Assembly (NCBI GenBank): GCA_032358255.1
Contig: JAULBX010031260.1
Span: 1 to 64,000 of the forward strand
Direction: 5' to 3'
DNA from: Heterotrichella gracilis
Lineage: Eukaryota > Sar > Xanthophyceae > Tribonematales > Xanthonemataceae
DNA length: 64,000 nt
Part shown: one piece after another, positions 22,901-34,120 of the stretch
Layout: every line of letters begins with the position of its first letter
Numbering within the stretch: the first letter of the stretch is position 1
Made by a program: the position numbers and the translations under genes
Notes under the pieces: generated by a model
What the model was told of the DNA's origin: nothing
Databases searched by the model: none
Seen by the model: only the letters and a program-made list of their open reading frames with translations

Positions 22901-23582
22901 TGCCCCTAGGGTCCATGGGTTTCCAGTCAGCCCAGATGATGCAGGGCTTGTTTTCCATGCCAATGCCAATGGCCACGCTGCCAACAGTGGGGCAAGAGCA
23001 GCAGGTGAGGGCTGGAAAAACCGGATCTCTGAAATTTTGTGCATAACCCTCCATACTGGCGCCGAGTAAATTTGCAATCATCCTTCAAATAAATATTAAG
23101 TAAGGTCCCCTCTGTCCCTGTCCCTGTCCCTTGTCGTTCTTTTGCTGTCAGGGTTCAGCATGCCTTCGATTTCAAACTGATTGCACACCCTTCCCTGGAG
23201 TATTCCCACCTCGCGCCCCCTGACGCCACCCTCCCCTTTTCACCCCCCTATTCCAGGGCGTGCATCTGGTTGACGCCCCCGCAAACGGGACCAACCACCG
23301 CCCCCCGAAACCCCCCTTAGTCCCTCCCCGCCCCACCTGACGCTACCCCCCTTTGCCACCCCCCCCTAGGGCGTGCAGCTTGTCCACACACCCTCCCTGG
23401 GGGGCCAAAAGCGAGCCACGCCGCTAGTAGAGGAGACCACGGAAGCCGCCATGACCCTTTTCGGGCTGAACCGAAACCCTGCTGGGGGTAGCAGCGGGGG
23501 TGGCGCATCAAGGGGGGGACCGGATGGGAGCCAGGAGGGGGAGGCGGCCAAGCGGCAAAAGGTTCCGGTCCCCGCATTTTGA
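19997..23582 (+). CDS. Coiled-coil protein of unknown function, 8 exons
   Basis: Exons: 19997-20584, 20869-21006, 21358-21504, 21763-21843, 22077-22271, 22510-22594, 22847-23004, 23370-23582. Phases agree, giving 534 residues from the ATG at 19997. The N-terminal half is alpha-helical with heptad-like Leu/Ala/Glu patterns (for example LNLKEDLQKLAGEVAAV), interrupted by a Gly/Ser-rich linker near residues 155-170. The central part (exons 5-6) is helical with VFKACVAEGVIETLQ and SHALVAECLRQL. Exon 7 is Met/Pro-rich, and exon 8 ends in a Gly-rich, basic tail (AAKRQKVPVPAF) that could act as a nuclear signal. I do not recognise the family. It may be a scaffold or nuclear-pore-like component, which is only a guess. 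Confidence 0.75.
23252..23310 (+). repeat. Ghost copy of the last exon start of the coiled-coil gene
   Basis: The acceptor and first 25 or so bases of exon 8 (23370 onwards, GGCGTGCAGCTTGTCCAC) recur as GGCGTGCATCTGGTTGACG, with a similar pyrimidine tract in front, about 115 bp upstream. The ghost has a plausible acceptor but no evident donor. Confidence 0.65.
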
Positions 23583-25680
23583 GGTGAGGGGTGCTGGGGA
23601 TTGGGAGAAAGGGTCCTGGGCCAGGGGTGTGGTGGTGGTGGGTTAGTCCAGGTTTCCTCTTGAGTGCGACATGTGTGCATACGAAAGCGCGCGCCGCAAA
23701 GGATTCTGGGTTCACCTGTGCGGCACATGCATGCCTGATGTCGATGTCTTGCACATGCATGCATGTGTATACATGCAAGCATATGGAGGTCATGGGCACC
23801 AAGCATGTATGTGCCCCACATGTCCACCCAGAGTCCTTTGCGGCGTTCGCCATGCATGCAGTTGCACATGCGCTGCAACTACAGCACCCCATGGCAAACC
23901 CTAAACCCTAAACACTCGCCGGGACTGAGCCACCTCTTTAACACGTGCAGGCCCAATCGCCATTGGACTACTAATTACAGCCACAGTCTTTTCAGCCAAG
24001 GTAATGTTAATCATCTGCACTGCAATTTCCACCAGCATGGGAGGCTTTGCAAGGGAGGCAGAACCTCCCGGCGATAATACCTTCAGTTTGCTGCTCTGGA
24101 GATTTTTGAGGCATGTGAACTTAATGTGCCATTTTGCTCTAATACACGCAATGCCGGGCTTACTTAAGGCAGAATAATGTGATGGAAAGGGATAGGATTA
24201 ATAGGGAGCATCACGCGCTGCCGTTACTGGGGGGCAGGGGGCACTCTGGCAGCTAGCAGAGGTTTCATCGGTGCACCATAGTATGGTATTACCCCACTCC
24301 TACCTCAAAGCAAATTACCACCCTTTTCACATTGCCCACATGTGGCCGCAATGATGGGAATTTTAGGCGGTGGAAATGTTTAGGGTTTGGTGGCTGGCTA
24401 TAAGCATGGGGTGCGAGGGGCGATGCTCTAAGGTGGGGTGTTCCCCTGCCCCAAAGATGTACTTATGTATGTATCAGCTCATTGTTGCAAATCAGTGTAG
24501 GCTTGTAGCTATCCAATAGGAGAGCAAATCACAGCCTTTTTCGGACGGTTACTAGTAGTCATGACTATTCTAATGGATACCCTAATAGCTAGCTTACTAC
24601 CATTGTTGATCGTTTCATACTGAGCCTTACTACGCCCTTCTTTTTACTAGCTGGCGTATTTTCCTGCCTCGACTTTTGCTCCCGGTCCTAGCACCAAAAC
24701 GCAACTTTTCTGAATTTTCGCAACCCTCGCACTCTGGGTCAAGACTACTAATATCCTGCATGCGCAACGCGCCTACTAGTAGACTAATGTACGCAAGCGA
24801 TTAGTGATACTTTTGGGGCTTTGACAGCACATTCACAATGTGAAGGAAAGAGTGTAAACCTGTAACATGTCAGCTACTGCATTACTAATGCTGGCTGCAC
24901 TGAACAAGCTGCCACAATCTGTAATCTAATAAAGCAAGTCTTGCTCACATGGAAGTTCCCTGTGAAATGTTCAACATAGTACCATGCACAACCGCTAACG
25001 CCGCTGCACGGCATGCGCATGCGGCATATTGAAGCCATTTAAACACTGTCTTTGCCCAAGAAAAAAAGAAGCCTTCGAGGACGTACAGAATTTTTATTAC
25101 AGGTATTGCAGTTTACTGCACCGGTGGCCAAAGACTAGCGCCTACTCAAGAGTTCAAAAATCAATGCCATATCGTTGATGGTAGATCTGCTTTATGAATG
25201 AGAAAATGGATTCCATGACAGCAATCCATTTAGCGTGTCAAGCGATATGATGCTAGCACATGCACAGCGGGTACTAGCTGAGGATGCACACATTGTGTTG
25301 TCAACTGGCTACTGGCTTGAAGACGCGGCTTGGTTGGTAGGTACTCTGCCTTGCACGTGTACAGGTAAAGATAATCATCGGACGCACGAGAACAGCCAAA
25401 CGAAAAGCAAATGCTATGAAGAGGACACATGCGACTTAATCAATGACCCAAGAAACCTCTGAAACAAAGTACTAAATGTCATCAATGCCAATGATGTGAA
25501 AACGGACAAAAGCAATTCGCCAGCGGCGTTGCATAAGAACTGCTGGCAGAGACCTTCCTTTCCTTCAGCTGGCAGATCAAAGGGACATTATTCTGATCAG
25601 CCCGGCTGATGTCAACAGCGCTCCCCCGGGCTTGAAAGCACGGCGCTGTGGCCCCATCTCAGGATTTTGGTAGCTGACCA
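23583..25680. other. Gene-poor intergenic DNA
   Basis: No supported gene. At 23720-23790 there is a cluster of alternating GCATGC/ACATGC palindromes. A CCCTAAACCCTAAAC telomere-like stretch is near 23897. The rest is AT-richer than the genes around it and shows no clear repeats by eye. Confidence 0.45.
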
Positions 25681-25683
25681 CCA

Positions 25684-25910
25684 GTGGCCCAATGCGCAGA
25701 GTCTCCCTCCTGCAGCTGACAGCAGCTCATCACTAGTAGTCCATTGTACTGTTGAGGCTGATCCAGACTGACCATGGCTCAGTGCGCAGTGGCCATGGCT
25801 CAGCCGACAGCAGCTTGACATGATCAGTTCGGATCAGCCTCAACAGTACAATGGACTGCTAGTGATCAGCTGCTGTCAGCTGCAGGAGGGAGACTCCGCA
25901 CGGCCCATGG
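25684..25910. repeat. Foldback element with about 80-bp arms
   Basis: The arm at about 25684-25764 (GTCTCCCTCCTGCAGCTGAC and onward) is repeated inverted at about 25831-25910 with few differences. The spacer of about 65 bp itself contains repeated CCATGGCTCAG motifs. No coding capacity is present. This could be a MITE or foldback transposon remnant; no clear target duplication was found. Confidence 0.7.
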
Positions 25911-26123
25911 CTCCGCCAACAGCAGCTGACCTGGCAGCTGGCCTGGCAGCTGAGCTGGCGCTGACCTGGCGCGGTGCTCCTCCTCGAATGCCATCATTGG
26001 CCGCCAGCTGGCTGCAGGTCACCAGGACGCCTCGGCAAGGAGCACAGTGGTCTGTTGCCTCAGGGTCCTTTGCTGCAGGCGGTGGTACTCCTGAAGTGCA
26101 ATGGCAGCCAACAGCACCATCGC

Positions 26124-26700
26124 CTGCAGGCAACCAGGCCCAAGCCACCACTCCACTATGCTACTTGCCAATAAGTAAGTAAGTAAGTAAGTAAGTATTT
26201 GCTTCCAGCTTCGAAGCCAGGTTAGCATGTCTGGGTATGCCTCACCCCAGTCCTGGAGCCAAGGCTGAACTGACACTCTTTCGAGTGTGGCAGATGGTGG
26301 CCAACCAGTCGTGCCGCTTACCGCACTTTCGTGCTCCCCATTTGATCCCGTCGCAAAGTTCAGGGAAATTCGAAAAATATCGCTACCCTTAGGATTCGAA
26401 CCTGCGACCCCTTGCTTAGTTGAACTTTAGACTCAACTCAAAACTCAGGTGCTGAGCCAACGGCTGGGTCGACCGTTGGAGCTACTTGCCAATGCGGTCT
26501 TGTAATCTGCAGCCAGTGGCAGGTCAAAGTTGGTTGAACCCTGGCCAGTGCGCAGCGGTGCGTCTCCTGCAGGCAACCAGGCCCAAGCCACCACTCCACT
26601 GTGCTACTTGCCAATGCGGTCTTGTAACCTGCTCCCAGTGGCAGGTCAAGTTAGTTGCACCATGTCCAGTGCGCAGCGGTGCGCCTCCTGCAGGCAAGCA
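26124..26700. repeat. 121-bp tandem repeat interrupted by a SINE
   Basis: Units starting with CTGCAGGCAACCAGGCCCAA begin at 26124 and 26567, and the next unit starts at 26688. The second and third starts are 121 bp apart. The first and second are 443 bp apart, and removing the 308-bp SINE and one 13-bp target copy leaves 122 bp. So a 121-bp array existed before the SINE landed in it. Other related fragments may flank it. Confidence 0.75.
26173..26480 (-). mobile_element. tRNA-derived SINE with 13-bp target duplication
   Basis: On the minus strand the element starts at 26480 with a tRNA-like head: an A-box-like GTTGGCTCAGCACC near 26446-26461 and a perfect B box (GGTTCGAATCC) at 26402-26392. 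A unique body follows, then a 3' tail of (ACTT)n at 26173-26200. It is flanked by GCTACTTGCCAAT at both 26160-26172 and 26481-26493. Such target duplications show insertion by LINE-type machinery. The near-perfect flanks suggest a fairly young insertion. The partner LINE is unknown. Confidence 0.85.
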
Positions 26701-27277
26701 GCAGCTGACTCAGTGGCCCTGATAGTAGATATAGTAATAACATTTACAACCAATGGGACCCTAAAACAGCCCCTAAGCAAATGCGCAGACCAGAAGGGTG
26801 ACGTAGAGGCGGAACCAAAAAAACAGATTTGACAACTAAAGAGAAAATTGGGCTTGAAATGGGTTCCGAAGCATGCAAAGAGCTGTTGCGTAATGAAGCA
26901 CATGTGACTGACTGCGCAGATTGTAGCTATTTACATGTGTTCCTGCAGGTATGCAAGAGATGGCGCCAGTGCTGCCAGGGTGACATGCAATGACCTCACC
27001 AACAGCCACGTGCACATGTGCAAGCGCATCAGCCCAGCTAGGATCCGCAGCAATCAACAGCCATGTGCTCCCTTACCCAGCGCCTTTGCATACTTAACTC
27101 GCCAAGTTGTGTGGATTGTCTGGATATTTGTACACAAATTTCCCTCATAAAGCACACATGATAATACATAAAGTACAATACCATCTGCCAGTGCAGTACT
27201 CAGCAGGTGACAGTATTCCAAAAAACGCATTTGCCTAGGAAACATGCCTGGTGAGCATGCATATAAATTATCAATAG

Positions 27278-27363
27278 ATGATCCAGCGCAACATTGAATC
27301 CAACCACATGTTGATCCAGCGCATCATTGGTATGCAATCACCTGTTGATCCAGCGCACCATTT
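27278..27363. repeat. Three-copy short tandem repeat
   Basis: The phrase GATCCAGCGCA(A/T/C)CATT occurs three times at about 40-bp spacing, with related intervening bases (CCACATGTT, CACCTGTT). A fourth partial unit may follow near 27395 (AGCGCATCACTGA). Function unknown. Confidence 0.6.
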
Positions 27364-27552
27364 TAAAAATGTGTCGTCCCTTGAAAATAGCGCATCACTG
27401 ACTCTATTGTAACTGCATGGTGCTCCAATCAGCACTATTTGGCAATTATGCAGCCTTCAGTGACAGCAGCTCATGAAGCTTGTGTTAATACTCACCACAT
27501 CTACACGACAAAAAGGCACTCTTCAGGTCCTCTCCTGCCGCCCACAGATAGT

Positions 27553-27760
27553 AACAGATTATCTCAATGGCAAGGCTTGGAGCAATAACTGGCCGTGTAA
27601 GGTATTTGACATCATCTTTTTGCAGGTCCCTCAAAAACGCTGTACACAATACACAGGCCATTCCTGTGTGCTATAATACAACGTAATTCAGAGATTTTGC
27701 AGAAGGATGACATCAAATACCTTAAACAATCAGTTATTGGACTAAGCAACCAATAATCTG
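27553..27760. repeat. Imperfect inverted repeat, about 70-bp arms
   Basis: The arm at 27553-27626 contains AAGGTATTTGACATCATC and a TTTTTGCAG end. Its inverted counterpart lies at about 27697-27760, with GATGACATCAAATACCTT. The loop of about 70 bp holds a smaller hairpin (CACAGGCCATTCCTGTG). This may be a MITE remnant or a hairpin RNA precursor. Confidence 0.55.
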
Positions 27761-28728
27761 CACACTACGCAAGGTTTCTGACATTGTCAGCAGCAGTTCT
27801 AGGGAACTGCACCACAACATCCCATTGCAATTTACTGCATATTGTATATGTGACACGACTACGACATTTGCTTCCATTTTAATTTGTTAATCAGGGGTAC
27901 AATGTACGCTGTCACAGTGCAGCGCTCACCATGCATGTAGTGTAGTCATCAGTGTGCTGTGGTCCAATTTTCTAGTACTGCTGCTGACGACGGAGTCAAC
28001 ATCAAGCATTGTGACCTGTCTTATTGACAACATGCAGTGCACGCAGCTTGATGTAGAATTACACAACAATGTAAATACACACCACCTGCCAAACTACTAC
28101 TGTTGACAAATATTTGCATACCTTTATGCTATAATCACCTGCAACTTGGACTATCTAGAAGCCTAATATCCGCTCTCATTAGTCTCGTGCGTGCGGAACA
28201 GGGTGCTGGCCCTTGGGCACTAGGTACTCCTGTGCCTGCAGACACACGACCAATCAATAATCTACTCTAATTATATATGTCAGTAGATAAACTAGTTACA
28301 CAAGCATACCATGCCCAGTGCTTGCAGGTTATGGAGGACAAACGCAAATGATGGAAAGGCCCCCAATTGGAACTGGGAGCACGGAACCAAATGGCCAAGG
28401 GCGGCATTGATGTAAGGTGCACCTAGGTAGTGATCTGAATGATCCTGTGATCTGGGCAAGCAGATTGTGATCCAAGCAGGCCCTGCTGCCAACTTGAGGA
28501 CACTGTCCCCTCAAACAAAGCCGTGGCAAGCAAGACCTAAAGGGACAGTGCAAGTATGACTGTGCCAATATTCTCGACACGCAGCAGTGAAAACTCAGTA
28601 GCTGTTGCTTGGCCAATACGGTTGGCAGCACTTCATCACATACTGGTTACCATACCTCACTGAGCTGTGCCGATGCTCCTATATATCATCCCGCTCACAA
28701 CTTGAAGCGAAAAGTTTCCCAGGGACGG

Positions 28729-28904
28729 TGGGGTGTGGTCAGGTTCGTCTGAGTCCTCCCCCGGGGTCCCACCAAAGTTTGGTCAAAAAGTCTACAGGAA
28801 GGTGTTACCCCTGCTCCATGGGAGAGTGATGCAGAATCAAGGCACACCTTCCTGCAAAATTTAGGACCTAAAGGGGAAGACCAAAGAAGAATCGGACCAC
28901 GCTC
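28729..28904. repeat. Degraded inverted repeat
   Basis: AGGAAGGTGT near 28797 pairs with ACACCTTCCT near 28843, and the outer flanks (GTGTGGTC.. and ..GACCACGC) also pair with gaps. The arms are roughly 65-75 bp with many mismatches. It is the third foldback structure in this gene-poor region. Confidence 0.45.
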
Positions 28905-29542
28905 CACTGCCCCTGGGAACTCTCCCGCTTTAAAGCTTATTTGGACAGGGATGATGGAGGGTTGGGATACTTTCCGCTAAGCGCTGCCTAGACTAACCCC
29001 TGTAACATGGCCACCCCCTGACTTCCATGCAAAAGTAACCACCTAATAACACAACCAACTTACCATTAAAGAGCACTCCCTCAGCAGTCAGTAGCTTATC
29101 AAGTAGTGTTGTAGGGCCTTAGGGAGCACATATTCATTTAGTACAGATGGCCCATACAACAAAATACAAAAATATTGATTAACAAATCATATCGTCAAGC
29201 CACCTTGCCACATGGACACACAGTTGTGAAAGCAAACCACAATTTGCTTCATGTAGTCTAGCTGTTCCAAAACATACCCAGCCGAATTTTCAACAGGCTT
29301 GAGCGCTTCATGTCACACCGGGAGTCCCCCCCTGTGCTTGCCCCAGCTAGGTAACCATCCACATGCCAAGATGCGGCTGTCAACACTCTTGAGCACCTTG
29401 CGATAGTGACTGTACACAGATATGACAGGGAAATCAGGTCTACACGCCCACGTTCACAGTCCTCAATCTGTGAACGCAGGCGCGTACACCTGGATTCCCT
29501 CTCACTTTCTGGACAGTCATTGTCGCCAGTAAAATCGTAATT

Positions 29543-29931
29543 TCAACCGCGTGACGTAAGCCATCAAGGCATGGCCTTAAATGATGTCCAGCCTGTTCCC
29601 TGCACACACAAGACAACGCCAGGGCGGCGCTTGCCAACCCATTGAGTGAGGCTCTAGGTGTTTCATGGGTTGGTTTGCAGTTTCCTGATGGTCCACAGTT
29701 GATGGGTTATACACAGCCCCAAAACCTTAGCTAGGGTCTCATGGGTTGCACCTGAGAAACGCCATGTGCACGCTGCCTTCTTGGATTTAAAGTCACCTGG
29801 GCGCCATGCACATCCCTTGGCATCCAGGGTGGCTCTTGAGGTTGAAACCACATGACGTTAGCCATCAGCCACTTTGGGGATGCCTAGCCAACCCCTGCAC
29901 ACACAAGCAAATTCCAGGACGCCGCTTGCCA
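29543..29931. repeat. Pair of direct repeats, about 90 bp
   Basis: 29543-29637 and 29842-29931 share TGACGT.AGCCATCA and CCTGCACACACAAG..AA, followed by a GGCGGCGCTTGCCA / GACGCCGCTTGCCA end. The offset is about 300 bp. Origin unknown. Confidence 0.5.
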
Positions 29932-30912
29932 CGCCTGTGCCAAGGCAGGCTTGTGAGAGGCTCTGGGCAGCAGCATGTAGATCCATGCAGCAACTTGCAG
30001 GTAGCACCGCATGTGCTTGATGTCATGACAAACTGTTTATAACCAGTTATCCTCGTGATACTATCCCAGCCCTCCCACCACTCACACGAGCGTTGGCAGC
30101 CCCTAAGCGCTGACGGGTTTAGGGTTTTTTAGGGTTTAGGGTTTAGGGGCGTACCATCTGGGCAGCAGCAGCAGGCCAGCAGTTGAGACTCTGAAGGGTG
30201 GTTTTCACAGTGCCCACCCACCTTGCAAACCAACTACTGGGTAGACTATGGCGTTGCAACCGCAGTGAAAGTGCAGCATCATATTGGCATCATATTGCCA
30301 CCACTGGCGTCCCTATCCCTGTGTTTGCCAGCACGGCACTTAGATGCGCAAAACTCTGCACGCGAAATTATAACAAACTTAGAGCGGCCTTCGAAGCTAG
30401 CCAGTGCTGTAGAATTGCGGGCTGAAATGCACGATTGAATGCCGGGGATGAAATCCATGAGTCATGTGACGCCAGGTGGCGGTCAGACAGGGCTTCGAGA
30501 CGACCACGTGCGCCAACCCAATACACAGGGGTGCGCCATAGCTGCCTCGAATCCGCGCCCTACCTGCGACTTGCAGGCGTTGGCACCTACACAGATGCGT
30601 GGCTCGGCGATAAAAGCAGCATCTTCCTCTGCGAAAACAGCCTCAGCAAGTATAAACAGGAAGCTATTGCTCGTCTACCTACTGCCTACCTATCCACACC
30701 TACAGCTCTTGTGAACACTCGACTCCCACTGCTCCATATTGCCGAAGTCACTAACCAGAAGCCAACCTTCCTCGACTTCGTTTCGTAACATCGCAAAAAC
30801 ACTCGCACAACGTTCCGTCACTCCCTTGTTGCGCAATCTTCTAGTCTCTGTTGCGTGTGGTACTCTCCACTCCTTTTAAAACCCTAACATCCTCAACACT
30901 CATCCACTCACA

Positions 30913-32424
30913 ATGGCTTTGCTAGCACGCGTTGCCAAGAGCTGTGGTGTCTCAATGGTGGCGGAGGCCCGCCCCCTGCCCACCGCCGCCTGGTGCCAGT
31001 GGCGCAGCTATGGCCAGTCAACCGACAACGACCTCAACGAGGGGCGCACAGGTGTGTGGAATTGAGCATGGTGGTGTATATGTGTGCATAGGGGGGGGGT
31101 GCAGGGCCAGCTTGTAGGTGGTGCTATACCCTATGCACTAGGTTGTGTAAGTGCATCTGACTGATACTTGCAGGCAAGGTTTGTCGCAAGGTTTATTGGT
31201 GAATGGGTCAAAAGCCAGAGCGCGAGACCCTTAGCTAGGATTCTTGGCTAGACCAGCGCTGAGGGTGGCAGGCTGTCGTGCTGTGGGTGGCAAGGCTGCC
31301 TGTGCAGCCATGCCCCATCAGTAGCCCTTGCACAGTCGTAATGCAGATAAAAAAGAGTGTGTCAGAAATACCATGCACGTTCCTGCGCGTGGAAAAGGAC
31401 AGGCTGGCATATTTTCCATATATAATGAACGTTATGGCTCAGTCCAGTATGGATTCCAGTGCGGCATTGCAGAACAAAAAATCCAGCTGGAGTATGATAC
31501 ACAGCATACACAGTCATTCGCCACACCTCCCCTTCACTCACACCTCTCTCTCTCCCCTGCAGCCGCTGCCAAGGCCCAAGCTGACAAGACCAACGCTGCC
31601 ACTGAGGACAGCATCAAGCACGCGGCAGAGGGGTCCCCTCTCAAGGCGGCCAAGGACGTGTTCAACATGGCCAAGGAGGCTGGCAAAGGTGAGGAGGTGT
31701 AAATACTCGTGGAGGGGAGTTTGAAATCTTGCGTAGGGTGTTTATGGATTGCGTGTTGGCGTGGGGAATGGTGGATATGGTGGGTGGGAATTGTCTCAAG
31801 ATGAAATGTTTGCATTGGGGCTCACGGTTAATAAAGTGGGAGGTGGAACACTCAAATTCCTTGGGTGGGGCGCAGGCGCTCGCATGTAGCACATCGTGGG
31901 GTGCTGTTGGGTTAGATGCTGTTGAACTTCTCCAACAAGTTTTTTAAGAAATCATGCTCTTGTTTGTAACGTTGGCTGAGGGGCAGTATGTTGTGCTGCA
32001 CCTCCCAAATTGCAAATCGCAGTTAAGTGCAAGAGCTGCCATTTCCCGCCCCACATCCGTCACCTCCCCCCTTTGCAAAATACGCAGCCACAGCTGCCAT
32101 TTCCTGCCCCTCAATCCTAACCCTCTCCCCTTTTCCTCTCCAGGCGCCATGCGGTCCGCCGGCCTGATGGCCGAATCCGCCACCGAGGGAGCCAAGGAGC
32201 AGGCCTCCGAGCTGGGCCACAAGGCAAAGGAGCAAGCCTCCAACATGTCCGAGAAGGCATCCGACATGGCTGAGAGCGCCAAGGAGAAGGCCTCCGACAT
32301 GTCCCAGAGTGTGAAGGAGCAGGGGTCTGAGGCATCCCAGAAGGCGCAGGAGATGGCGGGGGCCGCCTCCGGCAAGGCCAAGGACAGCTATGCCAGCGGG
32401 AAGGAGACCATCAAGGGGATGTAA
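30913..32424 (+). CDS. LEA-like (group 3) stress protein, organelle-targeted, 3 exons
   Basis: Exons 30913-31051, 31563-31688 and 32144-32424 are all joined in phase 1, giving 181 residues from the ATG at 30913. The first 35-40 residues (MALLARVAKSCG...WRSYGQST) lack acidic residues except one Glu and contain Arg and Ser, as in mitochondrial presequences; plastid import cannot be excluded. The remainder is Ala/Lys/Glu/Ser-rich with 11-residue periodicity: repeats around SEKASDMAESAKEKASDMSQ, GHKAKEQAS and SQKAQEMA. This is typical of group 3 late-embryogenesis-abundant proteins, which fold into amphipathic helices on drying or cold and protect membranes and proteins. No ghosts of its exons are evident. 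Confidence 0.8.
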
Positions 32425-34120
32425 AGTGGTTGTGGGGATGGGACTAGTGGATGTGCGCACTAGATTTGGGTGCGTGCAGTTTCTACTGGAAGGCTGTGAT
32501 GGTGCCCACACTTGAAGGAGGTATCCTATGCTGGGTCTAGGCAATGGCATGCAATGGGAAAGCTGTGTTTGCGCTTGGTGTGCAGCAAACTTGGCGCCTG
32601 TTAAACCAGTGGGAGGATGTTGCCTCCAAGTTTTGAACAAAAGTCTGTTTTCTGCTTCGTCTGGCCTGCACCAAATCATGCGCTCTTGTCCACTACCAAA
32701 GGTAGATAGTGTGTGGTATGCAATTTGTCATCATTATTCCCGGGCCTGTTTGCCTGGTGCAATTACTTTGGGTTTGTTTTGGGCCAGCATGTTCTGTGCA
32801 AGTATACGTAGTGCTATGAGTGTACCTGGAAAATTGTTGTGTTGCGCAATGTAGTAATTACAGTTCACATTTTTCCTCAGTGCATCGCCATGTACCACGC
32901 CATTGCTGTTGGCTTGGCAGTGGGTGAAATTGCAATTACCTCGTGAGGTCTGTTTTTGGGGCAAAAGTCTGACTTACTCTCATGTGGGCAAACACTGTAA
33001 CACCTTCAATAAATGCATTGCTTGCCCCTGGCTCGCCTGCAGTAAAATACATAGCTGGATTGGTCCTTGGGTTTATACTACATGGTGGAGAAAGATTTAG
33101 CGAGTACGCTATGTACAGAAATAAAATCCACCTGTCCTACCCACATAAAATAGTGCAAAATGCAATGTGCAAGCTTGCGCAGGCACAGTGTGGCTGCATA
33201 CCCTGCGCTGCAGATGGTAATAATTATTTACAAGCTGGTTCAGGTGGCCATGTCACTCTCATCGAGTGCTCTCAATGGCTGCAGATGATAAAAAGTGTTA
33301 TATACAATTACAGTCACGGATGACCAATGTCAGAGAATCATGGTGTGATGATTGTTTGCGGTACGTAGCCCGCAATCACGCAAACTTATCATTATGATTC
33401 GTGGAAATATTCGATGTTTAACCCACCATGCGCAGCTCTACTTTGCAAATGCCCTTGCCACAAAGGTGCCTGCGATGTTTTTTGTTAAGCTAGTATCCAC
33501 CTCGTGTGCATGGCAAGGAGTGAGTGCGGGGGTGTTATCTAGTATCAGGTGAAAAGGGCGGCCGATGGAGCTATGCTTTGGATATAAAGCAAACAGGCCT
33601 CCGCTACCTCCGGGAAAAGCTGTTATTTAATGGTGACAGTTTGGTGTTCATCTGGGGTCTGGTGCCAATTTGGTGTCAGGCCGGGGTCTTGCAGATGCAC
33701 CACAGGTCTGCACCACAGGTCTGCATCACTGGTGTGCAATGACACTCTGGGAGCAAAACAATGCCCATCCTTTAGGGTAAGCTGACAGGGTTTTGAACCC
33801 AAGGGGGAAAATGTACTTGGTCATGCATGCATGTAGGAATAGGAGGCGCGCAAAGTAATGGCCCGACCACGCATATATGTCGCCCATCACCCAAGTCGAA
33901 GCACGTGAGGCAAAGCAGTAGCTGTGAACATTTCCTTCCTCTCGGCGTTTTTTCTCCCCGCGCCGGCCACTGCCTAGCCGCGCACACAGGACAGGACCAC
34001 CTGTGCAGTGCACTGCCCAGTTCAAACTTCTCATCCCAGCTGCGCCAAAGCAGCAATGCTGTGAGGGGCCGCCCGCAACTATACATCGGCACCCACTAGT
34101 CCCGCGCAAGTATATACAAC
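32425..34120. other. Intergenic region between the LEA and SAP-like genes
   Basis: About 1.7 kb without a supported gene. It contains the 3' UTR of the LEA gene and the promoter of the next gene, with a TATATA stretch at 34111-34116. A GCATGCATGT palindrome lies near 33823. I see nothing else. Confidence 0.45.

Larger units (their letters stand above)
26701..30912. other. Repeat-rich region without supported genes
   Basis: No coding frame is convincing. It contains a three-unit tandem repeat at about 27278-27363, two foldback structures (27553-27760 and 28729-28904), a pair of direct repeats (29543-29637 and 29842-29931) and a GGGTTTAGGG run at 30116-30146. The last few hundred bases should hold the promoter of the LEA gene, with a GATAAAAG TATA-like box near 30607. 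Confidence 0.5.

Noticed and set aside
23373-23911. Overlapping open frames on both strands after the coiled-coil gene
   Set aside because: Apart from exon 8 they arise from GC-rich and palindromic GCATGC sequence with no domain content.
26380-26480. Possible functional tRNA gene on the minus strand
   Set aside because: The A and B boxes belong to a longer element with an ACTT tail and target duplications, so it is a SINE head and not a tRNA gene.
30435-30788. Open frames just before the LEA gene
   Set aside because: Two overlapping frames of similar length with no motif; most likely promoter and 5' UTR sequence.
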